Shown: positions 28,622-38,264, counted from the stretch's first letter. The stretch: 64,000 bases of DNA from Anaerolineae bacterium (GCA_023954475.1 JAMLHW010000002.1:372001-436000), one strand, 5' to 3'. Made by a program: numbers and translations. The notes: a model not told the origin generated them from the sequence alone.

Positions 28622-29158
28622 CTATGCTCCAAAACGGGACCGACCGCTCAAATCGGGTTGGCGACCGGCGAGCAGTTCAGAAACGACATAGAAAATCGTA
28701 TCGGCCGAAGGGGGACAACCCGGCACAAATACATCCACATCCACAACCTGATGCACCGGGTACGAATTGGGACGCAACGGTGGAATCACGTTAACTGGAA
28801 TGTGCTGATTGGCGTCAGCATTCTCGATATACGCGCGATCATACAAATCTTCAGTGAGAAATGGGTTGCGCATCCCCGGCACATTGGCCGTTACGGCACA
28901 GTCACCCAGCGAAACCAAGGTCTTCGTATGCGCGCGCACTTTGCGTATTTTCGCCAGATCATCCTCGGAACTTACCGCACCTTCAACCAGTGTCACATCA
29001 GCCATTTCCGGAAAATCCTTCGTATCGACCAATGGACTGTAGGCTAACGTCATCAGATCCGCTAATTCTATCAATCGCTCGTCGATGTCGAGAAATGACA
29101 TGTGGCAGCCGGAGCAGCCATCCAACCACACGGTCGCCATAATCGCTTTGTCACCCAT
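28622..29158 (-). CDS. hoxY: HoxY-type hydrogenase small subunit
   Basis: 178-residue iron-sulfur subunit that passes electrons from HoxH to the diaphorase module. [23 protein letters not shown] carries the C-x2-C of the proximal [4Fe-4S] cluster; further ligands lie in [27 protein letters not shown] and [15 protein letters not shown] 29158 has GGAG seven bases upstream; the longer reading from 29236 is not needed. The stop overlaps the Shine-Dalgarno region of hoxH (GGAGCATAGCATG), so the two are coupled. Length is typical for HoxY. Confidence 0.92.
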   Translation of the reverse strand: MGDKAIMATVWLDGCSGCHMSFLDIDERLIELADLMTLAYSPLVDTKDFPEMADVTLVEGAVSSEDDLAKIRKVRAHTKTLVSLGDCAVTANVPGMRNPFLTEDLYDRAYIENADANQHIPVNVIPPLRPNSYPVHQVVDVDVFVPGCPPSADTIFYVVSELLAGRQPDLSGRSRFGA

Positions 29159-29232
29159 ACCAGACTCCAGACTCTCATAGCACAGGCAAAGCTTGCCTGT
29201 GCCTGCCGCAGACACGCTGTCTACGCTACCAA

Positions 29233-29815
29233 TCAATCTTCGCGCAACGATTGCAAGTACGGTAAGAACTCGCGGCGTTTCGTCATTTCTGCCACAGCCT
29301 TACCCTTTTCAAACAACGCACCTGTCGGGCACACCTGTACGCACTTGCCGCAACTCGTACACGACTCCGAATCGCCCCAGGGCTGATTCAAGTCGGTGAT
29401 GACCCGCGACTTGTGACCGCGCCCCATCACATCCCACGTATGGGCGCCCTCAATCTCTCCACAGACGCGCACACAACGGCGGCATAAAACACAGCGATTG
29501 TGATCGATGACAAACCTGTTGTGGGATGCGTCAATCGGTAAAATCGGGTAGAGGTAAGGCACTTCGACATGGGTCATGCCGATTTCAATCGCCAAATCCT
29601 GCAAATCGCAGTGTCCATTGGAAACACAGACCGAACAGACGTGATTGCGTTCCGCAAAGAGCAGTCCCAACACCATGCGCCGATAGCTTTGCAACCGCTC
29701 TGTGTTGGTGAACACTTCCATCCCTTCACGTGCGTATACTTGACACGCCGGTTGTAATTTGCTCTGACCCCTGATCTCGACGAGACAGAGGCGACAGGCT
29801 GTCCAATTATGTCCG
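29233..29815 (-). pseudogene. hoxU: HoxU diaphorase subunit, N-terminus missing
   Basis: About 190 residues matching HoxU, the NuoG-like iron-sulfur subunit linking hydrogenase to the HoxF diaphorase. Recognisable: [20 protein letters not shown] (part of the N-terminal [2Fe-2S] region), [61 protein letters not shown], and [20 protein letters not shown]. The first 45-60 residues of a normal HoxU, including the start and first cysteines, are absent. At about 29815-29840 the sequence passes into an unrelated exported-protein gene on the same strand. hoxE and hoxF, usually upstream, are also missing, so a deletion or misassembly seems to have removed them. Confidence 0.85.
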
Positions 29816-31343
29816 GATGGAACATGTCAAAACTCTGATACCACAGATTCTTGCCGACATCAATAGCAGCAGCATCTGTCTCTTCATCGGCCGTGCCTTC
29901 ACCGAGTGCTTTGGTCTCTTCATAACCGAGAATGACCCACGCGCTATCATCTATGCCGTCGCCATCCTGGTCATAACCATGGAGACCAATACGCGGACGC
30001 GATGCGCCAACGCGACCTATCAAAACGCGACCATCTTGTGTCACACAAATCTCCTGGGCAGCACCACCCGGCGTTGTCCAATCGACATAATCAGAGCAAT
30101 AGGTCGCATCTGCAAGTGGCAATTCAGGCTGCTCTTCCGGTATGTCCTCCATCACATCTGGATAACCGCTAAAGTCCATATAGCAGTAAGGCGGCAGCAC
30201 AATGTTGTCGCCACCAATCTGACATTTGCCGTTGTCAGTCAAGCGCACCGGAATTTCCATTGGCACAGCTACTTTCGGCAGGGTCAATCCTTCATATTCA
30301 GCAAGTGTGACTGGAACACACTCGTCAGCGGCGGGGTCAGCGCACACCTGATCGAAATCATCCCAACCAACGAAGCTGTACCAGATGTCCGTTTTGGCAT
30401 TGACAATGGCGCCACTCCATCCTTCACCTGGCCCAAGACCCTGGCCAGGTCGCAGTCCTTCGGGGTCTTCTTGCCATACAAGGGCAAATCCGGCATCATC
30501 GACACCGGCAACCTCGATGCGATTGGCATCCCGACGTCCTGACGTGAGCCGCTCGGCTTTGGTCCAAACGATTTCGTAGATGTCTTGACCTGCATCATCT
30601 GTCCCCGGCAACAATTGGCCACGTGCCGTCCATACGCAGCCAAAAGGAATTTCCCCGACTTCGGGATATTCGGCCGAATAGTCAATCGATTTCTGGCTAC
30701 CGGCAACACCAAAGTAATCGGGATAGATGCTTGCACCGAGTTCATCCTTCTGTGCGTAAGCGGCATCACCTCCCATGCAGTAGCGGCTAAGCCATGCGGC
30801 TATGACTCTATCACCTGCAACGGCCATGACACCACTGTACGTGTCACCAGGATACTCAGTGCCATTTGCCAGCGTGAACGAAGACAGATGTGCCGCATCT
30901 GACAAATTGGCGCGTTTCCAACTCGTTCCGTCGTCGAGTGACATGGCGACAAACGCATCACGCGTTCCGAAAGTAATGCCCCCCTCCACAACGCGAACGA
31001 CTGGAGAGTGTTGTCCGTCGACCTCGACACCATCGATGTAGGATGTGAATAGCGGCTTGGCATAGTCACGCGTTTCGATCAACGCACCGTCGCCACCATA
31101 GTATTCAACCGGCCCCACGATGCCATCCGAAGATTGGGCCGGTACATAAAATTCCATCATGCCAATGTAAGCGTCGGCAGTTTCGCTGTCCGGTGTCTTG
31201 GATACATTGCGGCGAAACATCATGCCGTCATCGCCGCCGATAATAAGGCCACCTTCGCCATCGGTGGCTAGGGCTATAGAAAGTGTGAATGCGCATAGTG
31301 TCGCCAATAGCAACAGAATGCCAAGCTTTTTTGGATTTTGCAT
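29574..31343 (-). pseudogene. Choice-of-anchor-O-like exported protein, C-terminus lost at the hoxU junction
   Basis: From ATG 31343, preceded by GGGAGGT, the protein has a signal peptide (PKKLGILLLLATLCAFTLSIALA) and a sialidase-like secreted domain: [87 protein letters not shown]. This resembles the choice-of-anchor O family of secreted bacterial proteins, usually about twice this long. Genuine similarity stops near 29820; the remaining codons to 29574 are hoxU read in the wrong frame. About 509 residues are therefore original. A normal C-terminal domain and anchor are missing. Confidence 0.65.
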
Positions 31344-31548
31344 GGCGTATACCTCCCGTATAATGGGTTTAATTGGGACCGCATCAGGCAGGGAAATCGA
31401 CTGGCTGCAACTCAGAATACGGTCTGACCGGTTCGGCATGATCACTTACGATCATGCTTAAAACGACTGATCAATCGACAAGGGAGGCGCTGTTTCCGTA
31501 GGGCGAAACGATGGTTGGCTCCCGCACCCCAGGTGATTGACGCTAGGA

Positions 31549-32385
31549 TTACGGCCTGACTTCGGCCGAAATCGGTTCTGATTCGGAACGCAAACTCACA
31601 TCCAACGTAATCAACGCACTCATGCGTGCAATGTTGTGCAATCGGCGCAGCAGATCAGCGCGTTCCTCTCCAATCTGCTCCAATGTTCGTACTGCTTCCA
31701 TCAACAGATACTGCAAATGTTCAGCCTGAATACTATCAAAAATCGGGATTTGGTCAGCGGCTTCATGCAGACGAGCGGCGTCAATGTTGTGTTCCTCTGA
31801 CAACAGGTCAATGCGAGCTGCACGCTCTGTCACCGAAGCCTCTCGCAGCAGGAATTGACCCAACACAAACATTAAACGTGGATAATCATCAACTTCGAGT
31901 ATGGCGCGAGCATAGCGCAGCCCGGCATGACATTGATAAAAGCGTGTTTGCTTGCGCGGCAAATGAGCCAAAGCCCGCCAAGACTCGATGCAGGCATCAA
32001 GCCCGGTTGGTGTTTCCAAAACCAACTGACAGAAAGCACATGCATTGCTGATACGCGTACACGGCACACCGCTGAGGTTGGTCGTAACTGCGCCAACATT
32101 ACCCAGATTGGCAAACACATCCTGCAGTGATTGAATATGCTCGACCGGCAATGCATGTTGTTCGATTTCCGGAGTATGCAAGTGCGTATCAACGCTCCTA
32201 AACTGTTTCGGCCGAACGCCGTTTGTCTCACCAGAAAGCAAGGCTCTCACATCAGTATCGTGAAAACGCCATTGCTGCCCAACTTTGACACCTCTAAGGC
32301 GTCCATCTTTGAGCATTCGATAAATAGTCGTCCGGTCCACCTGGAGGATCGACTGGACTTGTCGGGTCGTCAGTAGTTCGTCCAT
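31549..32385 (-). CDS. Excisionase-type HTH regulator with PocR sensory domain
   Basis: 278-residue regulator. Residues 1-52 (MDELLTTRQVQSILQVDRTTIYRMLKDGRLRGVKVGQQWRF) form an excisionase/MerR-like winged helix. Residues 75-240 match the PocR ligand-binding domain, with the cysteines of NACAFCQLVLETP, LDACIESW and FYQCHAGLRYA that may bind a metal or redox centre. The C-terminus is helical. ATG 32385 is the natural start, since it begins the DNA-binding domain. A pair of TGAC-N4-GTCA-like sites lies 117-150 bases upstream, so it may belong to the same regulon as nifJ. Its targets are unknown. Confidence 0.85.
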   Translation of the reverse strand: MDELLTTRQVQSILQVDRTTIYRMLKDGRLRGVKVGQQWRFHDTDVRALLSGETNGVRPKQFRSVDTHLHTPEIEQHALPVEHIQSLQDVFANLGNVGAVTTNLSGVPCTRISNACAFCQLVLETPTGLDACIESWRALAHLPRKQTRFYQCHAGLRYARAILEVDDYPRLMFVLGQFLLREASVTERAARIDLLSEEHNIDAARLHEAADQIPIFDSIQAEHLQYLLMEAVRTLEQIGEERADLLRRLHNIARMSALITLDVSLRSESEPISAEVRP

Positions 32386-32501
32386 GGCATATTGCTTTGG
32401 CTTGGCTTGCACAGAGATGGGTGAAAAACTACGATGCTGCAACTCATTGCATTACGTTACTACATAATGCAATAGTAATGAATTGCAGCGATGCCTCATA
32501 G

Positions 32502-32535
32502 TGACAAATGTCATGATGCATGCATGACATTTGGC
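32502..32535. promoter_or_regulatory. Paired operator-like sites upstream of the PocR regulator
   Basis: TGACAAATGTCA at 32502-32513 and the half-degenerate TGACATTTGGCG at 32524-32535 lie 23 bp apart centre to centre. The first is identical to the site at 52503 in front of the Rrf2 gene. Other pairs occur at 40525-40558 and 52372-52405. Confidence 0.6.
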
Positions 32536-32604
32536 GTTGCCGAATTAACCAGATATGTTGTGAATGGAAATCGGCCGAAACGCGATTTCGGCCGAACTAA
32601 CAGT

Positions 32605-33021
32605 TTAGAGGAGTATTTCGGCCGATTCCATTTCATCATGTGCATGGTCAACCGCAAAGAGAAGTCCGGCGATGACAAACGGCGAACCGTAAAAGATCGC
32701 CGTCAACCACGCCATGTTATCGGCCACAGTTGCCATCACGACACCGAGCGACACACCGCCGACAATCGTGACCAGTTCGGCATAAGGCACACCGCGCCAT
32801 GCCAAAACCAAGGCAATTAGCGTTATGACCAACATCAGCAGCGCATGAACACAACGCCAGTTCGTCTGCCCGTCCATCGTCGTCAACATGCCGTCGCTGA
32901 CAAAGACACGTGCATACAAAATGCCAGTGACAAACGCCAGAACGCCAACTGTGTTGGCAACCAATGTCAACGTGCGTGGCCCGGCAGTCACTTGACCATT
33001 ATGTGTATAGGTACTCATCAT
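32605..33021 (-). CDS. Small membrane protein of unknown function, four hydrophobic segments
   Basis: 138 residues with four predicted membrane helices (LTLVANTVGVLAFVTGILY, HALLMLVITLIALVLAW, ELVTIVGGVSLGVVMATVA, WLTAIFYGSPFVIAGLLFAV). I recognise no characterised family. Its start (ATGATG) overlaps the stop of the radical SAM gene, and GGAGGT lies in the end of that gene, so the two are translationally coupled. Three TCGGCCGA palindromes sit at and just after its 3' end (32571, 32588, 32618). Confidence 0.75.
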   Translation of the reverse strand: MMSTYTHNGQVTAGPRTLTLVANTVGVLAFVTGILYARVFVSDGMLTTMDGQTNWRCVHALLMLVITLIALVLAWRGVPYAELVTIVGGVSLGVVMATVADNMAWLTAIFYGSPFVIAGLLFAVDHAHDEMESAEILL

Positions 33022-34022
33022 GCACCTCCCTGCATTTCCAGGGTGACCGGGCGCGTTCGCTCACTGTGCAGCGTATTGGGATAATGGGCGGCGGCAGCGA
33101 TCCAGAACGTGATTCTAAAGCGCTCAATGCAACGAATGCGTCCGGAATCGAGACATCTCTGTTTGACAACGGCAAGCGATTCGGCCGAATGGGCAGCAAG
33201 CAACGCATCGACCTGCGCCTCGCTCAAGGGGTGGCGCTGCACCAAATCGGCAATTGCAGCACACAGATCACCATTCACGGCAAGTTGAAATGTACCAACT
33301 AATGGATGCACGACACGCGCCACCTCACCCAGGATTGCCGTTGCCTGCATAAGGGCTTCTTCCTCTGGCGGCGCGACCCACGTCTCAGCCGGAGGGCGTG
33401 TCGGCAACGTGATGTGAATTTCGTCCGGCTTGATTTGGGCAACGATCCGGGCAATATCGGTGAGTGCCGCAACTGTATCGTTCATGCCGGCTATCAGCAT
33501 CAACTCGAGCCAGAGCTGGCCGGTAAATTCACGGCGCAAAGCAATGAGTCCGGCGACATGACACGCAAACGACACATCAGGATGATGACGGTGGAGCAGG
33601 TGATGCAATTCGGCCGAACCGGCGCTCAACGTCGGCATAATCGCGTCAGCCGCCAAGACATCCCGGCGCACTTCCGGCCGGTAAAACAACGCACCATTGG
33701 TGATCAAGCCAACCGGCAGGGCTGTCATCTGCTTGACCTGCCGCATCATCTCCCCCAATCCGCTGTGCAATGTCGGCTCGCCCGACCCGACAAACGTGAT
33801 CCAGTCGATACTATCCGGTGGCGCGTTGGCCAGAACCGCCGCCAATTCTGCCATGATCGCTGCCGTCGGAATCCATTCGCGGCGTTCATTAACCAACGGT
33901 GTCGACCGACCCAACTGGCAATAGACGCAATTCCAGTTGCATGTCTTGAGCGGAATCGGGTCGATGCCCAGTGAGAGGCCCAGGCGCCTTGAAGGAACCG
34001 GGCCATAGATAGTGGTCACCAA
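33018..34022 (-). CDS. Radical SAM protein (COG0731-like)
   Basis: 334-residue radical SAM enzyme. The N-terminus GPVPSRRLGLSLGIDPIPLKTCNWNCVYCQLGR contains the cluster-binding C-x3-C-x2-C, and TFVGSGEPTLHSGLGEMM matches the SAM-binding GxGEPT motif. This subgroup is widespread, usually annotated only as radical SAM protein, and related to the Wybutosine-type COG0731 set. The C-terminal third after residue 240 looks like a helical regulatory segment (DLVQRHPLSEAQVDALLAAH). It overlaps the VKOR gene upstream (7 bases) and the small membrane protein downstream (4 bases), so the three are one operon. Confidence 0.85.
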   Translation of the reverse strand: MVTTIYGPVPSRRLGLSLGIDPIPLKTCNWNCVYCQLGRSTPLVNERREWIPTAAIMAELAAVLANAPPDSIDWITFVGSGEPTLHSGLGEMMRQVKQMTALPVGLITNGALFYRPEVRRDVLAADAIMPTLSAGSAELHHLLHRHHPDVSFACHVAGLIALRREFTGQLWLELMLIAGMNDTVAALTDIARIVAQIKPDEIHITLPTRPPAETWVAPPEEEALMQATAILGEVARVVHPLVGTFQLAVNGDLCAAIADLVQRHPLSEAQVDALLAAHSAESLAVVKQRCLDSGRIRCIERFRITFWIAAAAHYPNTLHSERTRPVTLEMQGGA

Positions 34023-35107
34023 GAAGCGCTCCTGGGCACTGGTTTTCTGCGATTATGCCGTCGTTGCGGTGTCATGGGGAAAACAACGATCAACAACAGC
34101 GCCCCGGTCACAACCGCCGATGTCAGACACCACATACATACGGCCTCAATGACGGCCAATTCAATCACAGTCAAGTAAATTGAAAACAGTGTTCCAATAA
34201 ATGTCACTGCGAGCAATGCAGCGCGACTCCACATCGCCGCCATATCATCGCGGCGATCTTGCACGATGTAGAGAATGAGGATGGCGCTGTAGCTCAGCAA
34301 ACCGAGTACAGCGACGGGAACACCGGCAATGGTGGCATAGGCACTGCTTTGGACGACGTTGCAGTCGCCGATAGGTCCACACACGGCGGCCTCATGACTG
34401 ATTTCGACATAGGCCAGATAACCGGCCACAACGAGACCAAGCGCGGCCAACAAGGGCACGACCCAGGTTTTCACTGCAGGCAGGTCGCTCCAGTCTGGTC
34501 GCGCGCGAACTAAACGAATAATGGCAAAAACCAATGCGCTGATCAAAAAGAGCAAGACGATCAGCGCCAGCGCAAAGCCGCTGTTGCTGACTTCGGCCGA
34601 ATCCTGATCCAACAACTCAGCGGTCGTCACAGCATCTGATTCGGCCGAATCAGACGCCGTTAAAATGACACCTAAAGAAGGGATGGTCGGCCAACCCAAA
34701 CCGGGAATAACCGGCCAGTCGATACCACCCTGCTCCAGACCAGCGGTAACAATGCCGGGCAGTTGCGCGGGAATGTCGACACTGCCCACTAAAAATGTAT
34801 CGCCAACCAACAGTGCCGGTACACCTTGCTGCACTTTTTCCGGGGGCAATGTCGTCAACATCGCTGCATGTAGTTGCGCTCCGGCAGGTTGCAGCACATT
34901 GACAGCCAGTATCTGCAGCTGATCACCGTACTGTTCCAGCAATGGCGGCAGATCCTGCTCCATCACCTGATGACAATGCGGACAGGTCGGCGAGTAAAAA
35001 AGCACCGCATAAACAATCGGGTCTTGTGCATTTACGGAGACTACAGACGGTATTGAAGAGGCTATCAAAGTGACAAGAATCGCGATAAACAGATACAACT
35101 TACGCAT
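34016..35107 (-). CDS. Thioredoxin-like / vitamin K epoxide reductase fusion
   Basis: 363-residue exported disulfide-forming protein. After the signal peptide, residues 30-150 are a thioredoxin-like domain with CPHC (YSPTCPHCHQVMEQDLPP). From about residue 180 there are five hydrophobic segments forming a VKOR domain, with the paired cysteines CGPIGDC and the catalytic CMWC near residue 330. Bacterial VKOR-thioredoxin proteins replace DsbB/DsbA by passing electrons from folding proteins to quinone. In this version the thioredoxin part is N-terminal, the reverse of the common cyanobacterial order. It is the first gene of an operon with the radical SAM protein and the small membrane protein. 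Confidence 0.88.
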   Translation of the reverse strand: MRKLYLFIAILVTLIASSIPSVVSVNAQDPIVYAVLFYSPTCPHCHQVMEQDLPPLLEQYGDQLQILAVNVLQPAGAQLHAAMLTTLPPEKVQQGVPALLVGDTFLVGSVDIPAQLPGIVTAGLEQGGIDWPVIPGLGWPTIPSLGVILTASDSAESDAVTTAELLDQDSAEVSNSGFALALIVLLFLISALVFAIIRLVRARPDWSDLPAVKTWVVPLLAALGLVVAGYLAYVEISHEAAVCGPIGDCNVVQSSAYATIAGVPVAVLGLLSYSAILILYIVQDRRDDMAAMWSRAALLAVTFIGTLFSIYLTVIELAVIEAVCMWCLTSAVVTGALLLIVVFPMTPQRRHNRRKPVPRSASW

Positions 35108-35257
35108 AGTTGACTCCCGGCGTGAGGTTCAGCATTCGGCCGAAACCGAAACAAACAGCAATGGGCCGTTTTCCTACCACTATAGCAATCTGCTAGCGCT
35201 GCAAACAGTGAATAAAAGCACCGTCGCACACGATAAATGTCATACCCAATGCAACGT

Positions 35258-35296
35258 AAAAAAGACATGTCGTTTTGGTAACAACATGCCTTTTTT
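35258..35296 (-). terminator. Terminator after the tandem universal stress gene
   Basis: AAAAAAGACATGT and ACATGCCTTTTTT pair with one mismatch around a 13-base loop, with runs of A/T on both sides. It lies 53 bases past the stop at 35349 and should also work from the other direction. Confidence 0.75.
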
Positions 35297-35348
35297 CAGT
35301 GTAAAGTATGCCCGGTAGCATACAGCGACGCGTTTAATCTCGTTGTGA

Positions 35349-36260
35349 CTACCGCAATGCATTCGAAGGTGGCCGCACGATTAGCATGGCGCGATTGGCG
35401 CTACGCATCACTTTGCCTGAAACGCTGCCGTACAGCCAGCGCCGCAAGCCGGTGCGACCATGTGTCGCCATCACGATCAAATCGCTGGCGTGTGCCTCAG
35501 CATACTCGAGTATGGCGGCAACCGGCTTGCCATTGACAACTTCGTATGCAACTTTGACCCCGTCCCAGTCACGGTTCGTACACAACTGACCGAGATACTG
35601 TTCCAACGCAGCGCGTTCATCGCTGAGCGGTGCGGACGTTCCCTTTGTAACAGCTTCCTCGATTTCGGCCGAAGCAACCAGATCAAAATGCCCGCTATCA
35701 GCCACAGCGAGCAACCGTACCTGTGCATCCAGCGCACGAGCAACGGCTAATCCTGGCTCCAAAGCGTATTCAGCAATGGCCGACCCATCCAACGTAATCA
35801 ACACTTTCTGTAGCGGTGTGCTGGTGCGCATGACCAAAACCGGGCATGGTGCATCATGCAACACGCGTTCGGTGACACTGCCCAACACCCAGCGCGTCAA
35901 ACCGGTGCGTCCATGTGTGGTCATAACGATGAGATCGACGTTTTCGGCCGAAGCCGTCTCTAAAATCGTACTCGCTTCATCGCCATCAGTGATCATCGTG
36001 TGGATCTTGATACCAGTCGCTGACCAACGAATCTGAAGATTCATCAGATAATCTTGAATGACATCACGCGGCTCTTCATCAACGCGGTCGGGAACCAATG
36101 CCCGGTAACCTGCTGTCGAAGTCGGGTACACTTCACGCACAAACGGCACATTGAGTAGCAGTATTTCACCACCCGACACCTGCGCCAGTGCCATCGCCGG
36201 CAGCAGCGCAGCCTCCGCCAATTGTGAGCCATCCAGAGGAATCAGGATTCGTTTGAACAT
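35349..36260 (-). CDS. Tandem UspA universal stress protein
   Basis: 303 residues containing two UspA domains. Domain 1 (1-147): MFKRILIPLDGSQLAEAALL ... DLIVMTTHGRTGLTRWVLGSVTERVLHDAPCPVLVMR. Domain 2 (155-300): QKVLITLDGSAIAEYALEP ... DLIVMATHGRTGLRRWLYGSVSGKVMRSANRAMLIVR. Both retain the G-x2-G-x9-GS ATP-binding pattern. ATG 36260 is the proper start; an in-frame earlier start would add 19 unrelated residues. It follows the ketoacid oxidoreductase operon on the same strand with an 86-base gap. It probably responds to energy or redox stress. Confidence 0.9.
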   Translation of the reverse strand: MFKRILIPLDGSQLAEAALLPAMALAQVSGGEILLLNVPFVREVYPTSTAGYRALVPDRVDEEPRDVIQDYLMNLQIRWSATGIKIHTMITDGDEASTILETASAENVDLIVMTTHGRTGLTRWVLGSVTERVLHDAPCPVLVMRTSTPLQKVLITLDGSAIAEYALEPGLAVARALDAQVRLLAVADSGHFDLVASAEIEEAVTKGTSAPLSDERAALEQYLGQLCTNRDWDGVKVAYEVVNGKPVAAILEYAEAHASDLIVMATHGRTGLRRWLYGSVSGKVMRSANRAMLIVRPPSNALR

Positions 36261-36346
36261 ATGCGTTCCGCGCAAAATCCAGTATATGGCAGCAGGTCGA
36301 AAAAACTCATCCCTCAACTTTGCACAGATTTATGCGCGCCTGCTGC

Positions 36347-36901
36347 CTAAACGCCGAGTGACAGCGGTACGGCTGCGTCATAGCCACGCTGCAAGATCAA
36401 CATGTTGACATCGAGCAATTCTGTCTTTGTCGCCGGTAAATGGGCAGTCAATGCCTGCCTAAAGGTTTCGAGCGACACAATCGGCCGACGTGCCAACATT
36501 GCGCCGACTGCAGCCATATTGAGCAGTTTGGGTTGATCAAACGCCTCAGCGATCAGATTCGCAGGAATGTAAACAGCTTCAACATCATCGCGCTCACATT
36601 TCTCCGTCACCAGTGAACTGTTGACAACAATGAGACCACCGGGTCTAACTTTGTCGACATATTTCTCAAAAGACGGATGATTGAGCGCAATGACGATCTC
36701 CGGCTGCGATACAATCGGCGCACCAATCGGCCGATCACTGATCACGACCGTACAATTCGCCGTTCCGCCACGCATTTCCGGACCATAAGACGGAATCCAG
36801 GTCACGTGCAACCCGTTTTCCATCCCGGCATAAGCCAACATTTTTCCGGCAAAAAGGACGCCTTGTCCACCAAAGCCGGCAATGACAATTGAACTTTCCA
36901 T
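36347..36901 (-). CDS. 2-oxoacid:ferredoxin oxidoreductase gamma subunit
   Basis: 184-residue gamma subunit ([68 protein letters not shown]). It belongs with the alpha, beta and ferredoxin subunits at 38265-40386, and likely shapes the CoA site of a four-subunit KOR/VOR enzyme. It is separated from the beta gene by an aminotransferase gene, which is unusual. The start lies right at the SD-like GAGGATATTAAG. Confidence 0.88.
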   Translation of the reverse strand: MESSIVIAGFGGQGVLFAGKMLAYAGMENGLHVTWIPSYGPEMRGGTANCTVVISDRPIGAPIVSQPEIVIALNHPSFEKYVDKVRPGGLIVVNSSLVTEKCERDDVEAVYIPANLIAEAFDQPKLLNMAAVGAMLARRPIVSLETFRQALTAHLPATKTELLDVNMLILQRGYDAAVPLSLGV

Positions 36902-36943
36902 CTTAATATCCTCACACTTTCACAACCAAAAACGTTGCCTCAA

Positions 36944-38215
36944 TTAACCGGCTGCATAGATCAATTCATGCTGTCCTGCCAACTCGGCTGTGAGTACGCT
37001 GCCCAAGCGACGAATACCTTCTTCAATCACGTCAGGCTGCGCATTAGAAAAATTGAGTCGGAAGGTATTGACAGCTTCGTTCAGCGGATCAAACGCTATG
37101 CCAGGCACATATGCCACGTTGTTAGCAACCGCTTTCTCAAACAACACAGAGGCATCGACACCCTCCGGCAGCGTTACCCAGAGGAACAGACCACCGTCAG
37201 GCCGGGTCCACGCTACGCTCGGAGGAAAATGGCGCGCCATCGCGGCCAGCATAACATCGCGTCGTTCACCATAAACTGTGCGAATGTGCTGCACATGCTG
37301 CTTGAGAAAACCATCTTTGACAACTTCATAGGCTACCATCTGCACGAATGAACTGCTGTGCAAATCCATACCTTGTTTCGCCATCACAGCCCGCTCAATC
37401 ACACTCTTCGGTGCGACCATCCAGCCCAGACGCAGACCCGGAGCCAATGTCTTGGAAAATGTACCCAAATAGATCAAATTGCCGCGCATGAAACTGCCGT
37501 AACTGTCATAGGTCGCGCCTGTATCGTTCATCAGATCATTATCAACCACGACAAGTGGCGGCAGATGCTCACCTTCATAGCGCAATTCGCCATACGGATC
37601 ATCCTCGACAATCGGGATGCCATAATGGTCAGCAATTTCGATTAATTCGTAGCGCCTTGCCAGCGAAAGCGTCACGCCGCCGGGATTCTGGAAGTTAGGC
37701 AAAATGTACATAAACTTGGGACCACTGCACAAAACTTCTTCCAGTAAATCGACACGCAATCCGTCATGGTCAATGGGCACGGTGACGAATTCGGCTTGAT
37801 AGGCGCGCCAGGATTGCAGCGCGCCGAGATAAGTCGGTTGCTCGGTCAGAATGCGGTCGCCGGGATTGATCAACATCTTGCCGATGATGTCGATCGCCTG
37901 CTGCGCACCACTCGTAATCAATATGTTTTCCGGACCGGCCTCAATGCCATAGGCAGCCATTTTGTCCGCCAGAAATTCGCGCAACGGCATAAAGCCTTCG
38001 GTGGTGCTGTATTGCAGCGCCGAGCAGCCGTTTTGCGATAGAACGCGGTCGGTTGCCGCTTGAAATTCTTCAACGGGGAATAATTCCGGTGCAGGCAACC
38101 CACCGGCAAATGATATGATCTCTGGCCTGGCTGTGAGTTTGAGCAATTCGCGGATCATCGAACTGCCCATCCACTGCATGCGTTGTGCGTAACGCTGACG
38201 CCACGGAGTTGACAT
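36944..38215 (-). CDS. PLP-dependent aminotransferase (class I/II, 2-aminoadipate transaminase-like)
   Basis: 423-residue fold-type I aminotransferase. Motifs: ISFAGGLPAPELFPVEEF, GALQWSTTEG-like ALQYSTTEGFMPLREFLADKM, ITSGAQQAIDIIGKML, PNFQNPGGVTLSLARRYEL, VEDDPYGELRYEG, and the PLP lysine region YLGTFSKTLAPGLRLGWMVAP. It transfers amino groups between an amino acid and a 2-oxoacid. It sits between the beta and gamma subunits of the ketoacid oxidoreductase, which suggests that the 2-oxoacid it makes is the substrate oxidised by that enzyme. The exact amino acid (branched-chain, 2-aminoadipate or aromatic) cannot be settled here. Confidence 0.88.
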   Translation of the reverse strand: MSTPWRQRYAQRMQWMGSSMIRELLKLTARPEIISFAGGLPAPELFPVEEFQAATDRVLSQNGCSALQYSTTEGFMPLREFLADKMAAYGIEAGPENILITSGAQQAIDIIGKMLINPGDRILTEQPTYLGALQSWRAYQAEFVTVPIDHDGLRVDLLEEVLCSGPKFMYILPNFQNPGGVTLSLARRYELIEIADHYGIPIVEDDPYGELRYEGEHLPPLVVVDNDLMNDTGATYDSYGSFMRGNLIYLGTFSKTLAPGLRLGWMVAPKSVIERAVMAKQGMDLHSSSFVQMVAYEVVKDGFLKQHVQHIRTVYGERRDVMLAAMARHFPPSVAWTRPDGGLFLWVTLPEGVDASVLFEKAVANNVAYVPGIAFDPLNEAVNTFRLNFSNAQPDVIEEGIRRLGSVLTAELAGQHELIYAAG

Positions 38216-38264
38216 ATGATCCTCCTTACGTGATCACTGGTAGCAGTCTGTAGCTGTGGTTCCG

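Noticed and set aside
29817-30542. Plus-strand 241-codon frame inside the exported-protein gene
   Set aside because: The minus strand has a signal peptide, Shine-Dalgarno and family motifs; the plus frame has none.
35231-35242. CGATAAATGTCA before the VKOR gene as a further redox operator
   Set aside because: Only one half-site (GTCA) is intact and there is no partner at 22-23 bp on either side.
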